The position numbers were made by a program, and so were the translations under genes. From assembly GCA_024743115.1 (NCBI GenBank), contig JANSXC010000016.1:1-64000 (forward strand): DNA of 64,000 nt. The letters run 5' to 3'. The notes below the pieces were generated by a model. That model made no database searches, was not told the DNA's origin, and was given only the letters and a program-made list of their open reading frames with translations. The stretch is from a bacterium (GTDB lineage Bacteria; Planctomycetota; UBA1135; UBA2386). Below are positions 1-11,863 of the stretch, piece after piece (position 1 is the first letter of the stretch; every line of letters begins with the position of its first letter).

Positions 1-1
1 G

Positions 2-1012
2 ACCTCGTCGACCGAGAGCCCGTACGAACAACCCAACCAGTTGATGGGTGCCGAGATCGATCGGCGCATCGACCAGATCCCGTATCTGCACCGGGAAGAG
101 CTGCTCGACAACCTGCTCTGGCTCAGTCAGAGCGGCGAGCAGTGCATCCCCGCGCTGCTGAAGGGGCTGAAGGCCGAGAGCCCCAAGGTCCGGAGCTCTT
201 CCGCCTGGGTCCTCGGACGTCTGCGCGACCGCCGCACGATTCCCGCGCTCCGGATGGCCGTGAGCGACAGCGAGCCGACGGTGCAGTTCGAATGTGCCCG
301 CACGCTGGTCCTGCTCGGCGATCTCGAGCCGGCGCCGGTGTTGATCAGCGGCCTCGACAGCGAGCGCAAGGAGGTCCGCTACCTCTGCCACGAGGCACTC
401 AAGACCGCGACGGGCCACGACTTCGGTTTCGACCATCTGGCGGTGAGCCAGGAGCAGGCGCGCTCCGCCGTGTTCGAGTGGCGCAAGTGGTGGAGTGACT
501 ACTCGGGCGATCAGCAGTTCGCGATGAGCTATGCGGAGCAGCACGGCATCGGACCGGCTGCCATGCCGGCCACGCCGATGGGGGAATCGCAGATGACGCC
601 GCCCCCGGCCATGCCGCCGCAGCAGGACGGCTCGATGGAACCGACGCCGAACGCCGCCGGCGGTTCGGCCGCGGGCGTGCAAATGGAGTCGACCGGCAAC
701 ACGAAGCCCATCGAGATCCCGTCGAATGGCGCGGCGCCTTCGTCCAAGAACGCGGGCGGTGAGCAGGGCGGTGAATCGCAGCCGGACGGCTCGAGGTCGA
801 TCCTGGACATCTTCAACAAGCCGATCGCCACGCCGCCCGCCAAGGGCAGCCCGGAGTCGAGTGAGTCGGCCACGCCCGGGAAGGCGACCGTCGTCCCGGT
901 CATCGAGATCCCGGCGATCGAGGGCAACAAGTCCGAAGGCCCGAAGGGCCAGAGTTCGAACGCAACGAACTCGGGCACCGGTTCGGGTAACGGGTCCGGC
1001 AGCGACGGCTGA
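2..1012 (+). CDS. HEAT-repeat protein with low-complexity tail (5' end outside window)
   Basis: The first ~150 visible residues form helical HEAT-like repeats (for example IPALLKGLKAESPKVRSSSA and TIPALRMAVSDSEPTVQFEC), a fold used for protein-protein contacts. The rest is a long disordered tail rich in Ser, Gly, Pro and Asn. The frame is open to the first base of the window, and the TTG/ATG at 41/44 has no Shine-Dalgarno sequence, so the gene probably begins upstream and only 336 residues are visible. No catalytic motif is seen. It may be a scaffold or a lyase-type HEAT protein. Function unknown. Confidence 0.7.
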   Translation, partial: TSSTESPYEQPNQLMGAEIDRRIDQIPYLHREELLDNLLWLSQSGEQCIPALLKGLKAESPKVRSSSAWVLGRLRDRRTIPALRMAVSDSEPTVQFECARTLVLLGDLEPAPVLISGLDSERKEVRYLCHEALKTATGHDFGFDHLAVSQEQARSAVFEWRKWWSDYSGDQQFAMSYAEQHGIGPAAMPATPMGESQMTPPPAMPPQQDGSMEPTPNAAGGSAAGVQMESTGNTKPIEIPSNGAAPSSKNAGGEQGGESQPDGSRSILDIFNKPIATPPAKGSPESSESATPGKATVVPVIEIPAIEGNKSEGPKGQSSNATNSGTGSGNGSGSDG

Positions 1013-1201
1013 AGCGGCGGGGTCCCGCCACGGGGCCGTTGCCACCGGGCCTGCGCGGCAGAGATCACGAATCTCGCCTGACGCGGATCCCGAACCGGGG
1101 TTCCAAGCCAGGGGCCCATCGCATATTGTGCGGTTCCCCTCTGGCTCCCGCCCACGCGTGTAGGCTATGTGCACGCAGTATCGTTGACAGGAACCCCGCC
1201 A

Positions 1202-1855
1202 ATGCGTCGAAACCAGTCCGGCTTCACCCTCATCGAACTGATGATCGTCATCGCGATCATCGGTCTCCTCGCAGCCGTTCTGCTGCCCAACATCCTGTCT
1301 TCGCAGGACTCGGCCTATGCCTTGGGCGACCAACGCAATCTCGGGCGTCAGTATGAGTTCCTGATGACCTACAAGCGCAAGCACAACAACGCGCTGCCGA
1401 TGAAGGGTGGCCACAAGTTCGTGCTCGCGACCTGGACGTCGGGTGTGGTCGAGCAGACGCCGGAGAACTTCGATCGCTACTGGACCCCGGGCCCGGGACG
1501 CGACCAGGACCCCAACTACCAGGACCTGTACAAGGCAGTACGGGCTGGCGAGAAGATCTGGCCGAACCTCGACTCCGTTTCGTCGCAGGACACGCACTAC
1601 GTCGGTCGGGCGCGCAAGCACATGCGGACGATCGAGCAGAGCGGCAACGAAGCGTGGATGGCGAACGACAACGAGGGCGTCTGGTCGCTGCGCGACGGCA
1701 CGATCAACATCCTGTTCAACGCCAGTGCGGTGCGGACGTTCAGCTACCAGCAGCTCAAAGAGCAGTACGGCCTCGGCGACTTCGACCCAGCCGTCCCGAT
1801 CGAAACCTGGGGCGAGAACTCGCCGATCGAAGCCTGTCGCAAGCTCGACAACTGA
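1202..1855 (+). CDS. Type II/IV pseudopilin-like protein
   Basis: The N-terminus MRRNQSGFTLIELMIVIAII is a class III prepilin signal: a short basic leader, cleavage expected after Gly7, Phe8 as mature residue 1, Glu12 at +5, then a hydrophobic helix to about residue 28. The remaining ~190 residues are a soluble domain with no recognised motif. The ATG at 1202 is chosen over an upstream GTG (1169) because AGGA lies about 9 bases before it and the leader would otherwise be too long. It would be processed by a prepilin peptidase and assembled in a type II secretion or pilus-like fibre at the inner membrane. No other pilus or secretion gene is in the window. The 217-residue length is typical. Confidence 0.85.
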   Translation: MRRNQSGFTLIELMIVIAIIGLLAAVLLPNILSSQDSAYALGDQRNLGRQYEFLMTYKRKHNNALPMKGGHKFVLATWTSGVVEQTPENFDRYWTPGPGRDQDPNYQDLYKAVRAGEKIWPNLDSVSSQDTHYVGRARKHMRTIEQSGNEAWMANDNEGVWSLRDGTINILFNASAVRTFSYQQLKEQYGLGDFDPAVPIETWGENSPIEACRKLDN

Positions 1856-1999
1856 CCGTTCGCTGTCGGTAGCGGACGCGGCCCTCTTGATGGGTCGTGG
1901 CCGGGCGGCGTTGGTCGTTCCACGCCCGTGTCGGCGGGCGGACACTCGGCGGACTGGCGGCCCTGAGCACGCGCGAGCTGCCCCGAGCTACGCGCCCAC

Positions 2000-2030
2000 G
2001 GCCCGGCTGAGTGCCGGGCCGTTTGTCGTT
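2000..2030 (+). terminator. Rho-independent terminator of the pseudopilin gene
   Basis: A perfect 8-bp stem GGCCCGGC/GCCGGGCC with a 5-base loop is followed by a T-rich stretch (GTTTGTCGTT). It lies 145 bases after the pseudopilin stop and just before the convergent gene's stop, so it fits a + strand terminator. Confidence 0.7.
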
Positions 2031-2060
2031 CTGAAGGATCCCGATCCACGGCGCTGCGGA

Positions 2061-3176
2061 TCAAAAGAACTCGATCACCGGGACGGACGCCGACACGGTG
2101 CCCGTGGTGGCGAGTCGGTTCGAGCTGTTCACGATGCGCACGACGGGGATCGGTGAGGGGCCAGCGGGCGGGGTCACGAGTGTCATGCCGTTGCTGAACG
2201 ACATCGCGCCGCTGCCGAGGTCGATCGAGCCGGCCTGGAGCCAGATGCGATAGCCATCGGGCAGTACCGGAAGTCCCTGGAGCACGCCGTCGTAGCGCCC
2301 CTGGGTGGTCATCGTGCCGGGCATCGCGAACCAGACGTCGTTCGACGAGTAGAGCGGGCACTGCGGCAGCAACGGCCAATTGTTGAAGCCGGGCTGGTTG
2401 CCGAGCGCGATCCAGGCGCGCGTCCGGTTGTTGCCGGAGTCTGCGACGCCGTAGCGCACCGAGAGGTCGATCTCCATCCCGGTGCCCAGATGCCAGAGGT
2501 CGACCGCGGCCGTCGTCGTGGTTGTGCCTGCCGGTGGCGCGCAGCCGCCGCCGTAGCGGAATGCCGGCTGCTCGGCGTCGCCATTGCTGTAGTTGCGATG
2601 ACCGTCGAGGTAGACGCTGAAATCGCGGTCTGGCCCGTTGGCGGTGCTGTTGCCCCAGACGATGACGTCGACGCAGACCGTGCCACCGCTCGCCGGCACG
2701 ACGAACGGCGTCCGGTAGGGGACCTGGAGCGCGAATGTGGCGGCCGGATCGAGGGCCGGCCGGGTCGTGCCGACGAAGCCGACCGGCGTGCGGGGCAGCA
2801 CCACGACCGGGCTGGGGCCGACGTTCTGCGAGAACGTGCCACTCGCCTGGTCCGGCGTGTGCGGAGCCATGGAGACGACGATCTCGAGCTCCGCGGAGAA
2901 GCCTCCGACTGCACCGTAGAGCCCCGCAGCGTCACGGCGATAGGCGTGTCCGGTGATCACCGTGCCACCAGGAACGTCGGTGTGGAGCGTCTGCATCCGG
3001 CAGTTGTGGCGGCCGAGTGGGAAGTTCGTGAACGTATTGCCCTCGAGTCCGACGCGATCGGCGGGGGAGACGACCGGCGTCTGGGCGGTGGCGGAGTCGA
3101 CGGCCGCCAGGGTGGAGGCTGTCGCGAGCAGGAGTCCGGCGAGTGCCGGGTGGCAGAGAATTGGCGTCGTTTGCAT
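2061..3176 (-). CDS. Secreted protein, one-domain relative of the triple-repeat protein at 30495-32687
   Basis: Begins with a Sec signal peptide (residues 1-32, ending SATAQ). The mature part opens with a block (GLEGNTFTNFPLG ... RMQTLHTDVPGG) that resembles the repeat opening of the 730-residue protein at 30495-32687 (AEGNSVMQVPWGQQ ... RTMCLYGAEHAP), and both end with a SFSNGxxL motif. The body looks like a beta-sandwich rich in Thr, Val and Gly, with no catalytic residues visible. The start at 3176 was chosen because it places the signal peptide first; AGGA lies 12 bases upstream. It is 371 residues long. It probably sits in the periplasm or on the cell surface. Its role is unknown. Confidence 0.75.
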   Translation of the reverse strand: MQTTPILCHPALAGLLLATASTLAAVDSATAQTPVVSPADRVGLEGNTFTNFPLGRHNCRMQTLHTDVPGGTVITGHAYRRDAAGLYGAVGGFSAELEIVVSMAPHTPDQASGTFSQNVGPSPVVVLPRTPVGFVGTTRPALDPAATFALQVPYRTPFVVPASGGTVCVDVIVWGNSTANGPDRDFSVYLDGHRNYSNGDAEQPAFRYGGGCAPPAGTTTTTAAVDLWHLGTGMEIDLSVRYGVADSGNNRTRAWIALGNQPGFNNWPLLPQCPLYSSNDVWFAMPGTMTTQGRYDGVLQGLPVLPDGYRIWLQAGSIDLGSGAMSFSNGMTLVTPPAGPSPIPVVRIVNSSNRLATTGTVSASVPVIEFF

Positions 3177-3253
3177 GATGATTCGTAGTCCTGCGCCCCG
3201 CCGCGTGCGGGGCGTCACCGCAGTGGCAGGAGCCCGTCGATTTCGCGCCAAAA

Positions 3254-3724
3254 ATGCGGGCGTGTTTGTTGCGGCCTTCGGGGCGGCGTCGCTATCGTGC
3301 TCGCCCTCGCTTCTTGACCGAGGCGGTTACGCTTCGACGTGCGGTCTTGAGCAGTCTTCACCGACACCTGTCCGGCAACACTGGCGCCCTCGGCGCCGGG
3401 CTGACGTTCGCGCTGTCGGTGGCGCTGTTCGCCTACGGCGGGCTGTGGCTCGATGGCTACTTCGGCACCAAACCCTGGTGCATGGTGGCGCTCGTGCTCT
3501 GCGGCATCGTCGGTGGCACGCTGCACGTCATCCGGGTCCTGGCCCCGGAGATGTGGCCGTTCGGCGAGTTGGCGAGTCCATTCGACAAACCCGTCTCTCG
3601 ACCCAAACGCTCTCCCGACAACTCCGAACCATCGCCCGGCGAAGCCGTCGGGCCGCCCGGGGCCGATCCCACTGCCGACGACGAGTCGGCCAGTGAGGAT
3701 GGTGCCGGCCGCGGTCAGCCCTAG
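3254..3724 (+). CDS. AtpZ/AtpI-type small membrane protein at the head of the ATP synthase operon
   Basis: Two hydrophobic helices (about residues 47-66 and 76-95) separated by LWLDGYFGTKPW match the AtpZ ('ATPase gene 1') pattern of a G-rich helix, a lDxxfGTxPw loop and a second helix. Members of this family accompany F-type ATP synthases and have been implicated in c-ring assembly or Mg/Ca transport. The tail is acidic and disordered. The N-terminal ~35 residues are Arg-rich and unlike the family, so the true start may be a TTG further in (for example 3313); no convincing ribosome site decides it. The stop is followed directly by the next gene's ATG. Confidence 0.7.
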   Translation: MRACLLRPSGRRRYRARPRFLTEAVTLRRAVLSSLHRHLSGNTGALGAGLTFALSVALFAYGGLWLDGYFGTKPWCMVALVLCGIVGGTLHVIRVLAPEMWPFGELASPFDKPVSRPKRSPDNSEPSPGEAVGPPGADPTADDESASEDGAGRGQP

Positions 3725-4339
3725 ATGGGCCGACCGGACGGATCGAACGCTAGCCTCATGCCCGCCTCCAACCCCGTTGCCGCGTCCGACGAGACGTTCC
3801 AGGCCGTCCTGCTGCGCTCGCTCGCGAGTGGCGCCGCGGTCACGGTCGGTCTCGGGGGGCTCGCGTGGGCGATCGGTGCGGCCCCGGCCGGCACGGAAGG
3901 CTTCCTCGGGCTCGGTATCGCGGTCGCGATCCTCGCTGCGGTCGCCGCGATGTGGGTCAACGGTCGCTTCCTGGCCACGCGCTCGGGCGCGGGTGGGTTG
4001 CCGGCCGACCCCGCGATCCTCGCCGGGCGAATGCAGGGACTGCTCGCCGCGGCCTTGATGGTCAAGCTCGCCGTGCTGGTGATCGCGATGTTCGCGCTCT
4101 TCCGGTTCGGTGTGAAATTCGAAGCGACCGCAACCTTTTGCATCGCGTTCGCTTCGGCTTCGCTCGTCGTGCAACTCACGGCGGCCGGCCTCCTCTCTCG
4201 TCACCTCGGTCAACGGCACAACGCGGCGCTTGCCGCTCGCGTGGACCGGAGCGCGGTGAACCCGGCGGGGCCGGGCGCCAGTGAGGGGTTTCCGGCTGAA
4301 TCGAATCACGGACGGCCGACAGCGACCGACGATCGCTGA
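3725..4339 (+). CDS. AtpI-like membrane protein of the ATP synthase operon
   Basis: Four hydrophobic segments (roughly residues 33-52, 56-77, 105-128 and 135-155) and a position between atpZ-like and atpB suggest the AtpI role: an assembly helper for the Fo c-ring in the inner membrane. Sequence conservation with classical AtpI is low, so this rests on topology and context. The ATG at 3725 abuts the preceding stop; ATG 3758 is an alternative. The last ~45 residues are polar and probably disordered. Confidence 0.55.
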   Translation: MGRPDGSNASLMPASNPVAASDETFQAVLLRSLASGAAVTVGLGGLAWAIGAAPAGTEGFLGLGIAVAILAAVAAMWVNGRFLATRSGAGGLPADPAILAGRMQGLLAAALMVKLAVLVIAMFALFRFGVKFEATATFCIAFASASLVVQLTAAGLLSRHLGQRHNAALAARVDRSAVNPAGPGASEGFPAESNHGRPTATDDR

Positions 4340-4395
4340 TCACCGTTCGGACCACTGCTCCAATCCGCAAGCCACCAAACGCCTTACTCCGCAAC

Positions 4396-5403
4396 ATGCT
4401 CGCCGCGCGATTCTTGATCACTGCCGTGCTGTGCCTGCTGGCCGGCTTCGCGACCATGGACCATGTCGCCGCCCAGGGGGGGGGTGACGGTGGGGCAGCC
4501 GCGCCGGCTCACGGCGATGGGTCTCACGGCGATGGGTCTCACGGCGATGGGCACGCCGAACACAAGTCGACGCTCGAGATGTCGAGCTCGGACATCTTCA
4601 AGGCGCAGTTCAGCCACAGCGTGCCCTACGCGATCTTCACGCCGAAGCTGTCGCCGGATGACGAAGTGAACAAGTGGTTCACGGTCTACAACATCCAGCC
4701 GTGGCAGTGGGTGTCGCTCGGGCTGCTGCTCGTGATCTTCCTGCCGGTGCTCGGCAGCTTCAAATCGGGCCGTGCGGGCTGGACGACGCGCGTGTTCCGC
4801 GGATTCTGCCTGTGGGTGCGTGACGATCTCGTCTACGCCGTCATGGGCAAGGAAGTCGGCCGCGCGTTCGTGCCGTTCTTCATGTTCGTGTTCTTCTTCC
4901 TGGTCGTGCAGAACGTGATCGGGCTGGTGCCCGCGATCGCGCACGGCTTCCCGTTCACGGTCTACACCGCGACGGGCACGCCCTATGTCACCGGCGCGCT
5001 GGCGGTCATCACGCTCGGCATGATGCTCGGTCTGGGGATGAAGCAGAACGGCATCTTCGGCTTCTTCAAGGGTCTCGTGCCCCACGGGCTGCCGCTGCCG
5101 CTGATCCCGATCATGTTCCTGATCGAGTTCGTCAGCCTGCTCGTCAAGCCGTTCGCGCTGATGATTCGTCTGTTCGCGAACATGCTCGCCGGCCACCTGG
5201 TCATCGCCTCCGCGATCGGCCTCGTGTTCCTCTTCGCCAAGCTGCTCGGCGGCTCGGCGCTGGCCTACGTGACGGCACTGCCGTGCGTCGGCATGGCGAT
5301 CTTCATCTACATCATCGAGGCCTTCGTCACGCTGCTGCAGGCCTACATCTTCACGCTCTTGAGTGTCACGTTCGTCTACCAGGCGATTCACCAAGAGCAC
5401 TGA
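4396..5403 (+). CDS. atpB: F-type ATP synthase subunit a
   Basis: Fo stator subunit a, which forms the proton half-channels against the c-ring. The conserved MIRLFANMLAGH segment carries the essential Arg (residue 258), and the GHLVIAS...YIIEAFVTLLQAYIFTLL helices are typical. The 335-residue protein is longer than the ~270 of E. coli because it begins with a signal-peptide-like segment (residues 1-27) and a His/Asp/Gly-rich stretch that includes three tandem HGDGS copies, before the first family-like helix near residue 103. It heads the structural genes of the atp operon. Other subunits follow in the usual order a-c-b-delta-alpha-gamma-beta-epsilon. Confidence 0.95.
   Translation: MLAARFLITAVLCLLAGFATMDHVAAQGGGDGGAAAPAHGDGSHGDGSHGDGHAEHKSTLEMSSSDIFKAQFSHSVPYAIFTPKLSPDDEVNKWFTVYNIQPWQWVSLGLLLVIFLPVLGSFKSGRAGWTTRVFRGFCLWVRDDLVYAVMGKEVGRAFVPFFMFVFFFLVVQNVIGLVPAIAHGFPFTVYTATGTPYVTGALAVITLGMMLGLGMKQNGIFGFFKGLVPHGLPLPLIPIMFLIEFVSLLVKPFALMIRLFANMLAGHLVIASAIGLVFLFAKLLGGSALAYVTALPCVGMAIFIYIIEAFVTLLQAYIFTLLSVTFVYQAIHQEH
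4509..4552 (+). repeat. atpB: 15-bp tandem repeat inside atpB
   Basis: CTCACGGCGATGGGT occurs three times in a row (the last copy lacks one base) and encodes the HGDGS repeats in the N-terminal extension. The unit is a multiple of three, so copy-number change would not shift the frame. Confidence 0.9.
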
Positions 5404-5445
5404 GTTTCGTTAGACCTTCCGATTCCAACCCCTCCAAGTAGTCAC

Positions 5446-5450
5446 GGAGA
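5446..5450 (+). promoter_or_regulatory. Ribosome binding site of atpE
   Basis: GGAGA five bases before the atpE ATG. It is one of the clearest Shine-Dalgarno sites in the operon, fitting the high translation level that the multicopy c subunit needs. Confidence 0.6.
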
Positions 5451-5455
5451 ACCAA

Positions 5456-5734
5456 ATGCTCGCATTCTTCCAGGACCCCGCTCAGGCGCACGAACTTGCC
5501 ACCAAGGTGGCTGAGAACACCGGTCTCGGCATTGGCGCCGGTCTGGCCGCCGGCCTCGCGGCCATCGGCGCGGGTCTCGGCATTGGCCGCATCGGCGGCG
5601 CCGCCGGCGAAGGCATTGCTCGTCAGCCCGAGGCGGCCGACGCCATCAAGGGCAACGCACTGATCTTCGCGGCGTTCGTCGAAGGTGTCGCGCTGTTCGC
5701 GGCGGTCATCGGCCTGATGCTCGCGACGAAGTAG
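5456..5734 (+). CDS. atpE: F-type ATP synthase subunit c
   Basis: A hairpin of two membrane helices joined by the polar loop RQPEAADAI. The ion-binding carboxylate is Glu76 in FAAFVEGVALFAAVIGL. The helix-1 Gly-rich face (GAGLAAGLAAIGAGLGIGRIGG) is normal for c-ring packing. There is no Ser/Thr directly after the Glu and no Gln at the helix-1 ligand position typical of sodium-type rings, so a proton-driven ring is inferred. An N-terminal extension of ~20 residues precedes helix 1. 92 residues, inner membrane, multicopy rotor ring. Confidence 0.95.
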   Translation: MLAFFQDPAQAHELATKVAENTGLGIGAGLAAGLAAIGAGLGIGRIGGAAGEGIARQPEAADAIKGNALIFAAFVEGVALFAAVIGLMLATK

Positions 5735-5885
5735 TCCAGCAGGACTGCTTCCGACCTGCATCGGTCGTTACCACCCGAACCCAATCCGCTTCTGGACCCG
5801 GCTCTCCGCGTGAGACTCGGGGCCGGGTCGGGTGGCCGACTCCCTTCGCCTTCCGCACTGCACTTTCGAAACCCCGAGGCTCGAC

Positions 5886-6440
5886 GTGTACCTCACCAAC
5901 CTGATTTCGCTCGCCGTTCCCGCCGACGAGCCGCGCCCGCTCAGCGCGCTTCTGGAGTTCGCTCCGGGCGCGATGATCTGGACGTGGATTGCGTTCCTCA
6001 TCGGCCTCGTCTTCATGTGGAAGTTCGTTTACGGACCGATCACGAAGGCACTCGAGGACCGCGACCAGAAGGTCGAGGACTCGATCAAGGCCGCCGAAGT
6101 CGCGCGGCAGGAAGCCGAAGCGCAGATGGCCGAGGCCAAGGCCGAACTCGAAAAGGCGCAGGCCGACAGCCGGCGCCTCGTCGAAGAGGCGACGGCGAAT
6201 GCCGAGCGCCAGGCTGCCGAAGCCACCCGGGTCGCGGAGGAGCGCGCCAAGGCCGAGCTGCAGAAGGCGCGCGACGCAATCGCCGCCGAGAAGCGCAGTG
6301 CGGTGCAGGAGATTCGCAACGAGGCCGTCGCGCTCACGCTCGCGGCCACGAGCAAGCTGCTGCAGCAGAACGTCGACAGCGAGCAGAACCGCAAGCTCGT
6401 GAGTGACTTCGTCAGCAGCTCGGGCGAGGGCAACTCGTGA
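5886..6440 (+). CDS. atpF: F-type ATP synthase subunit b
   Basis: Peripheral stalk subunit: one N-terminal membrane helix (about residues 30-50, MIWTWIAFLIGLVFMWKF) then a long Ala/Glu/Lys/Arg-rich coiled coil to the C-terminus. The GTG at 5886 is preferred because GAGG lies six bases upstream; a GTG at 5832 would add 18 residues that look unlike the family. The stop overlaps the atpH start by four bases (GTGA), indicating translational coupling. No second b' gene is present, so a b homodimer is expected. Confidence 0.9.
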   Translation: MYLTNLISLAVPADEPRPLSALLEFAPGAMIWTWIAFLIGLVFMWKFVYGPITKALEDRDQKVEDSIKAAEVARQEAEAQMAEAKAELEKAQADSRRLVEEATANAERQAAEATRVAEERAKAELQKARDAIAAEKRSAVQEIRNEAVALTLAATSKLLQQNVDSEQNRKLVSDFVSSSGEGNS

Positions 6441-6985
6441 CCCTGCTGGCCAAGCGCTACGCGACGGCCCTGTTCGCGCTCGCCGAGAAGGCGGACGCGA
6501 TCGACACGATCGCGGGTGACCTCGATGGTCTGCACCGCGAGTTCGAGCAGGACGGCGCGCCCAATCGCGCCACCCGTGCGCTGCTTCAGAGCCCCGACGT
6601 GGGCACTGCCGAGCGCGGCGTCGTGCTCGAGAAGCTCGGCCATGGCCGGCACCAGCTCGTGCAGAACCTCATCGGCGTGCTCGACCATCGACGCCGCCTC
6701 GAGGTCCTGTTCGACATCCATCCCGCGTTCCGGGCGCTCGCGCTCGAGCACAAGGGAGAGGTCGAGGGTGTGCTCGAATCGCCGCATGCGATCGACGACG
6801 CCCAGCTGCAGGAAGTGACCGCCATGGCGGCGAAACTCTGCGGCAAGAAGGTCACGCTGACGGTGCGCGAGAACCCCGATCTGCTCGGTGGCGTTCGCCT
6901 GCGCGTCGGCAACGTGCTCTACGACGGCTCGCTGAAGTCCGCTCTGGAGCAACTGCAGGGGCAGCTCATGCAGGCGGCGGTCTGA
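6437..6985 (+). CDS. atpH: F-type ATP synthase subunit delta (OSCP)
   Basis: Connects the top of F1 to subunit b. The start LLAKRYATALFALAEK is the conserved first helix of the family. The C-terminal half carries the typical segment with VTLTVRENPDLLGGVRLRVGNVLYDGSLKSAL split around a conserved GG. 182 residues is the normal length. GTG start, overlapping atpF by four bases. Confidence 0.95.
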   Translation: MTLLAKRYATALFALAEKADAIDTIAGDLDGLHREFEQDGAPNRATRALLQSPDVGTAERGVVLEKLGHGRHQLVQNLIGVLDHRRRLEVLFDIHPAFRALALEHKGEVEGVLESPHAIDDAQLQEVTAMAAKLCGKKVTLTVRENPDLLGGVRLRVGNVLYDGSLKSALEQLQGQLMQAAV

Positions 6986-7043
6986 CGTCGGCGCGCGAGC
7001 TCCCACTCACTGAATCACACTGACAGCTACCCACTGAATCGAC

Positions 7044-8585
<1,542 letters not shown>

Positions 8586-8661
8586 TCGTTCCGGCCTGAC
8601 AACTCGCTCCGAATCCGACCCGCACCAGACCCCAACGCCAAAGACCCCAACGCCCTAGCCC

Positions 8662-9540
8662 ATGGCCAACCTCAAGGAACTCCGCGGCCGCATCAAGTCG
8701 GTCGCGAGCATCGCGCAGATCACCGGCGCGATGGAGATGGTGGCGTCGATGAAGCTGCGCAAGGTCCAGGCCAAGGCGCAGAACTTCCATCCCTACACCG
8801 CCGAGATCCGCCACATGATCGAGCGGCTCGCGGGCCACGTGAGTGGCGACGCGGACTTGCCGCTGTTCCGGCAGCGGGAGGTCAAGACGGTCGGGTTCTT
8901 CGTCATCACGTCCGATCGCGGTCTCTGCGGCTCCTACAACAGCAACCTGCTCGCGCTGCTCGACAAGCAGATCAAGGCGGCGCAGGGCGAGGGCAAGCAG
9001 CTCAAGTTCTGGGTCTACGGCCGCAAGGGCTACGCCTGGCTCACCCGCCGCGGTTTCGCGGTCGAACGGTTCTTCGTCGAGCCCCCGCTCGACAAGGCGG
9101 ATTTCGCGGCGGCGAAGCTCGTCGGCGACGAACTCGTCAACTCGTTCGACGAGGGCGAGGTCGACCAGGTTCGGATGATCTACACCGAGTTCGCTTCGGT
9201 CGCGCGCTTCGTGCCGACCGACGAGCAGTTCCTGCCGATCACGTCGATCGCGGTCGGCGAGGAATCGGACAACAAGTATGAGCTCGACTTCCTGCTCGAG
9301 CCGGACGCCGAGACCGTGTTCAACCGGCTGATGCCGCGCTACCTCGAGACGGTGGCGTTCGACGCGATGCTGCAGTCGCTCGCGAGTGAGCACGCTTCGC
9401 GTCGCATGGCCATGAAGGGCGCGACCGACGCCGCGGGCCGCATGAGCAAGGACCTCAAGAAGGTCTACAACCGTGCGCGCCAGGAGACCATCACCAAGGA
9501 GCTGCTCGACATCGTCGGCGGCGCCAACGCCGTCGGCTAA
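8662..9540 (+). CDS. atpG: F-type ATP synthase subunit gamma
   Basis: Central rotor shaft. The N-terminal helix ELRGRIKSVASIAQITGAME and C-terminal helix with RMAMKGATDAAGRMSKDLKK form the coiled coil that turns inside alpha3beta3, and the middle has the Rossmann-like part (FFVITSDRGLCGSYNSNLL). 292 residues. ATG start in the usual place between atpA and atpD. Confidence 0.96.
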   Translation: MANLKELRGRIKSVASIAQITGAMEMVASMKLRKVQAKAQNFHPYTAEIRHMIERLAGHVSGDADLPLFRQREVKTVGFFVITSDRGLCGSYNSNLLALLDKQIKAAQGEGKQLKFWVYGRKGYAWLTRRGFAVERFFVEPPLDKADFAAAKLVGDELVNSFDEGEVDQVRMIYTEFASVARFVPTDEQFLPITSIAVGEESDNKYELDFLLEPDAETVFNRLMPRYLETVAFDAMLQSLASEHASRRMAMKGATDAAGRMSKDLKKVYNRARQETITKELLDIVGGANAVG

Positions 9541-11067
<1,527 letters not shown>

Positions 11068-11126
11068 GTCGCCCGTACCTGACCCCGACCCGACCAACCC
11101 CGCCGACCAGACCCCGGATCGCAACG

Positions 11127-11558
11127 ATGGCCGAACTGCACCTCAGGATCGTCACGCCCGACCGCACGATCGTCGATCGCAAGGTCGCGGAAGTGTCGTT
11201 CCATGGCGTCGATGGTGGCTACGGCGTCCTGCCGAACCACGCGCCGATGATGACCGCGATCTCCGATGCCGGCGTCGTCCGGATCAAGGAGATGGACGGC
11301 TCGGCGAGCGAGCTGTTCGCGAGTGATGGCTTCGCTCAGATGCAGCACAACGTGTTGACGCTGGTCTGCCAGGCCGGTGAGTTCGCCGAAGACATCGACA
11401 TGGAGCGCGTCAAGGCGAAGGAAGCTGCGGCGCGCGAGAAGCTTGCTGGGCTCGACCGGCTCAGCGCCGAGTTCATCAAGGCGGAGGCCTCGCTCAAGAA
11501 GGCGCTGGCCCGCGAGATGCTCGTTCGGCGCCGTTCCGGCACCGGCGGGCTGTCGTAG
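11127..11558 (+). CDS. atpC: F-type ATP synthase subunit epsilon
   Basis: N-terminal beta-sandwich with the conserved VSFHGVDGGYGVLPNHAPMM segment, followed by a C-terminal pair of Ala/Lys/Glu-rich helices that in this family can inhibit ATP hydrolysis. The ATG at 11127 matches the family start (LHLRIVTPDRTIVD); an upstream GTG would read through the atpD-atpC gap. 143 residues. Last gene of the operon. Confidence 0.95.
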   Translation: MAELHLRIVTPDRTIVDRKVAEVSFHGVDGGYGVLPNHAPMMTAISDAGVVRIKEMDGSASELFASDGFAQMQHNVLTLVCQAGEFAEDIDMERVKAKEAAAREKLAGLDRLSAEFIKAEASLKKALAREMLVRRRSGTGGLS

Positions 11559-11863
11559 GCCGGCCGCGGCGCTCCCGCCGTCCCCGACCCTGGCTCGCTC
11601 GTGCCGACGTCTGGCCCCGGACGTCTGGAGCGCGGGACCACGACCGTCCGTCTGGCTCTCATGCCAGTCGGGCAGAATGTCCCGCTACAGCGTCTGACGG
11701 CCTGGTGTCGATAGACACGAAACCGCGCTGTCACCGCCGACTGCCGGTTTCCCGGGCGTTTCCCGACGCTACACTCGTTGCCCCGATTCGGCCGTGGCGT
11801 AGCCCGCGTGCCGGCCACCCCAGCCTTCGCTCGCCGACCCCGTCGCGGGCCATCCGATTCCGA
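11559..11863. other. Intergenic region between atpC and the FKBP gene
   Basis: 305 bases without a supported gene. It must hold the end of the atp transcript and a promoter for the downstream gene. I see a direct repeat of GACGTCTGG (around 11609-11628) and a weak -10-like TACACT near 11770, but no clear hairpin-plus-T terminator. Confidence 0.4.

Noticed and set aside
529-1155. Long minus-strand open frame opposite the HEAT protein
   Set aside because: It mirrors the Ser/Gly/Pro-rich coding of the + strand gene and has no domain features; a GC-driven shadow.
4384-5400. Antisense open frame across atpB
   Set aside because: Composition is Arg/Glu/Gln/His-rich as expected from the reverse of membrane-protein codons; atpB is certain.
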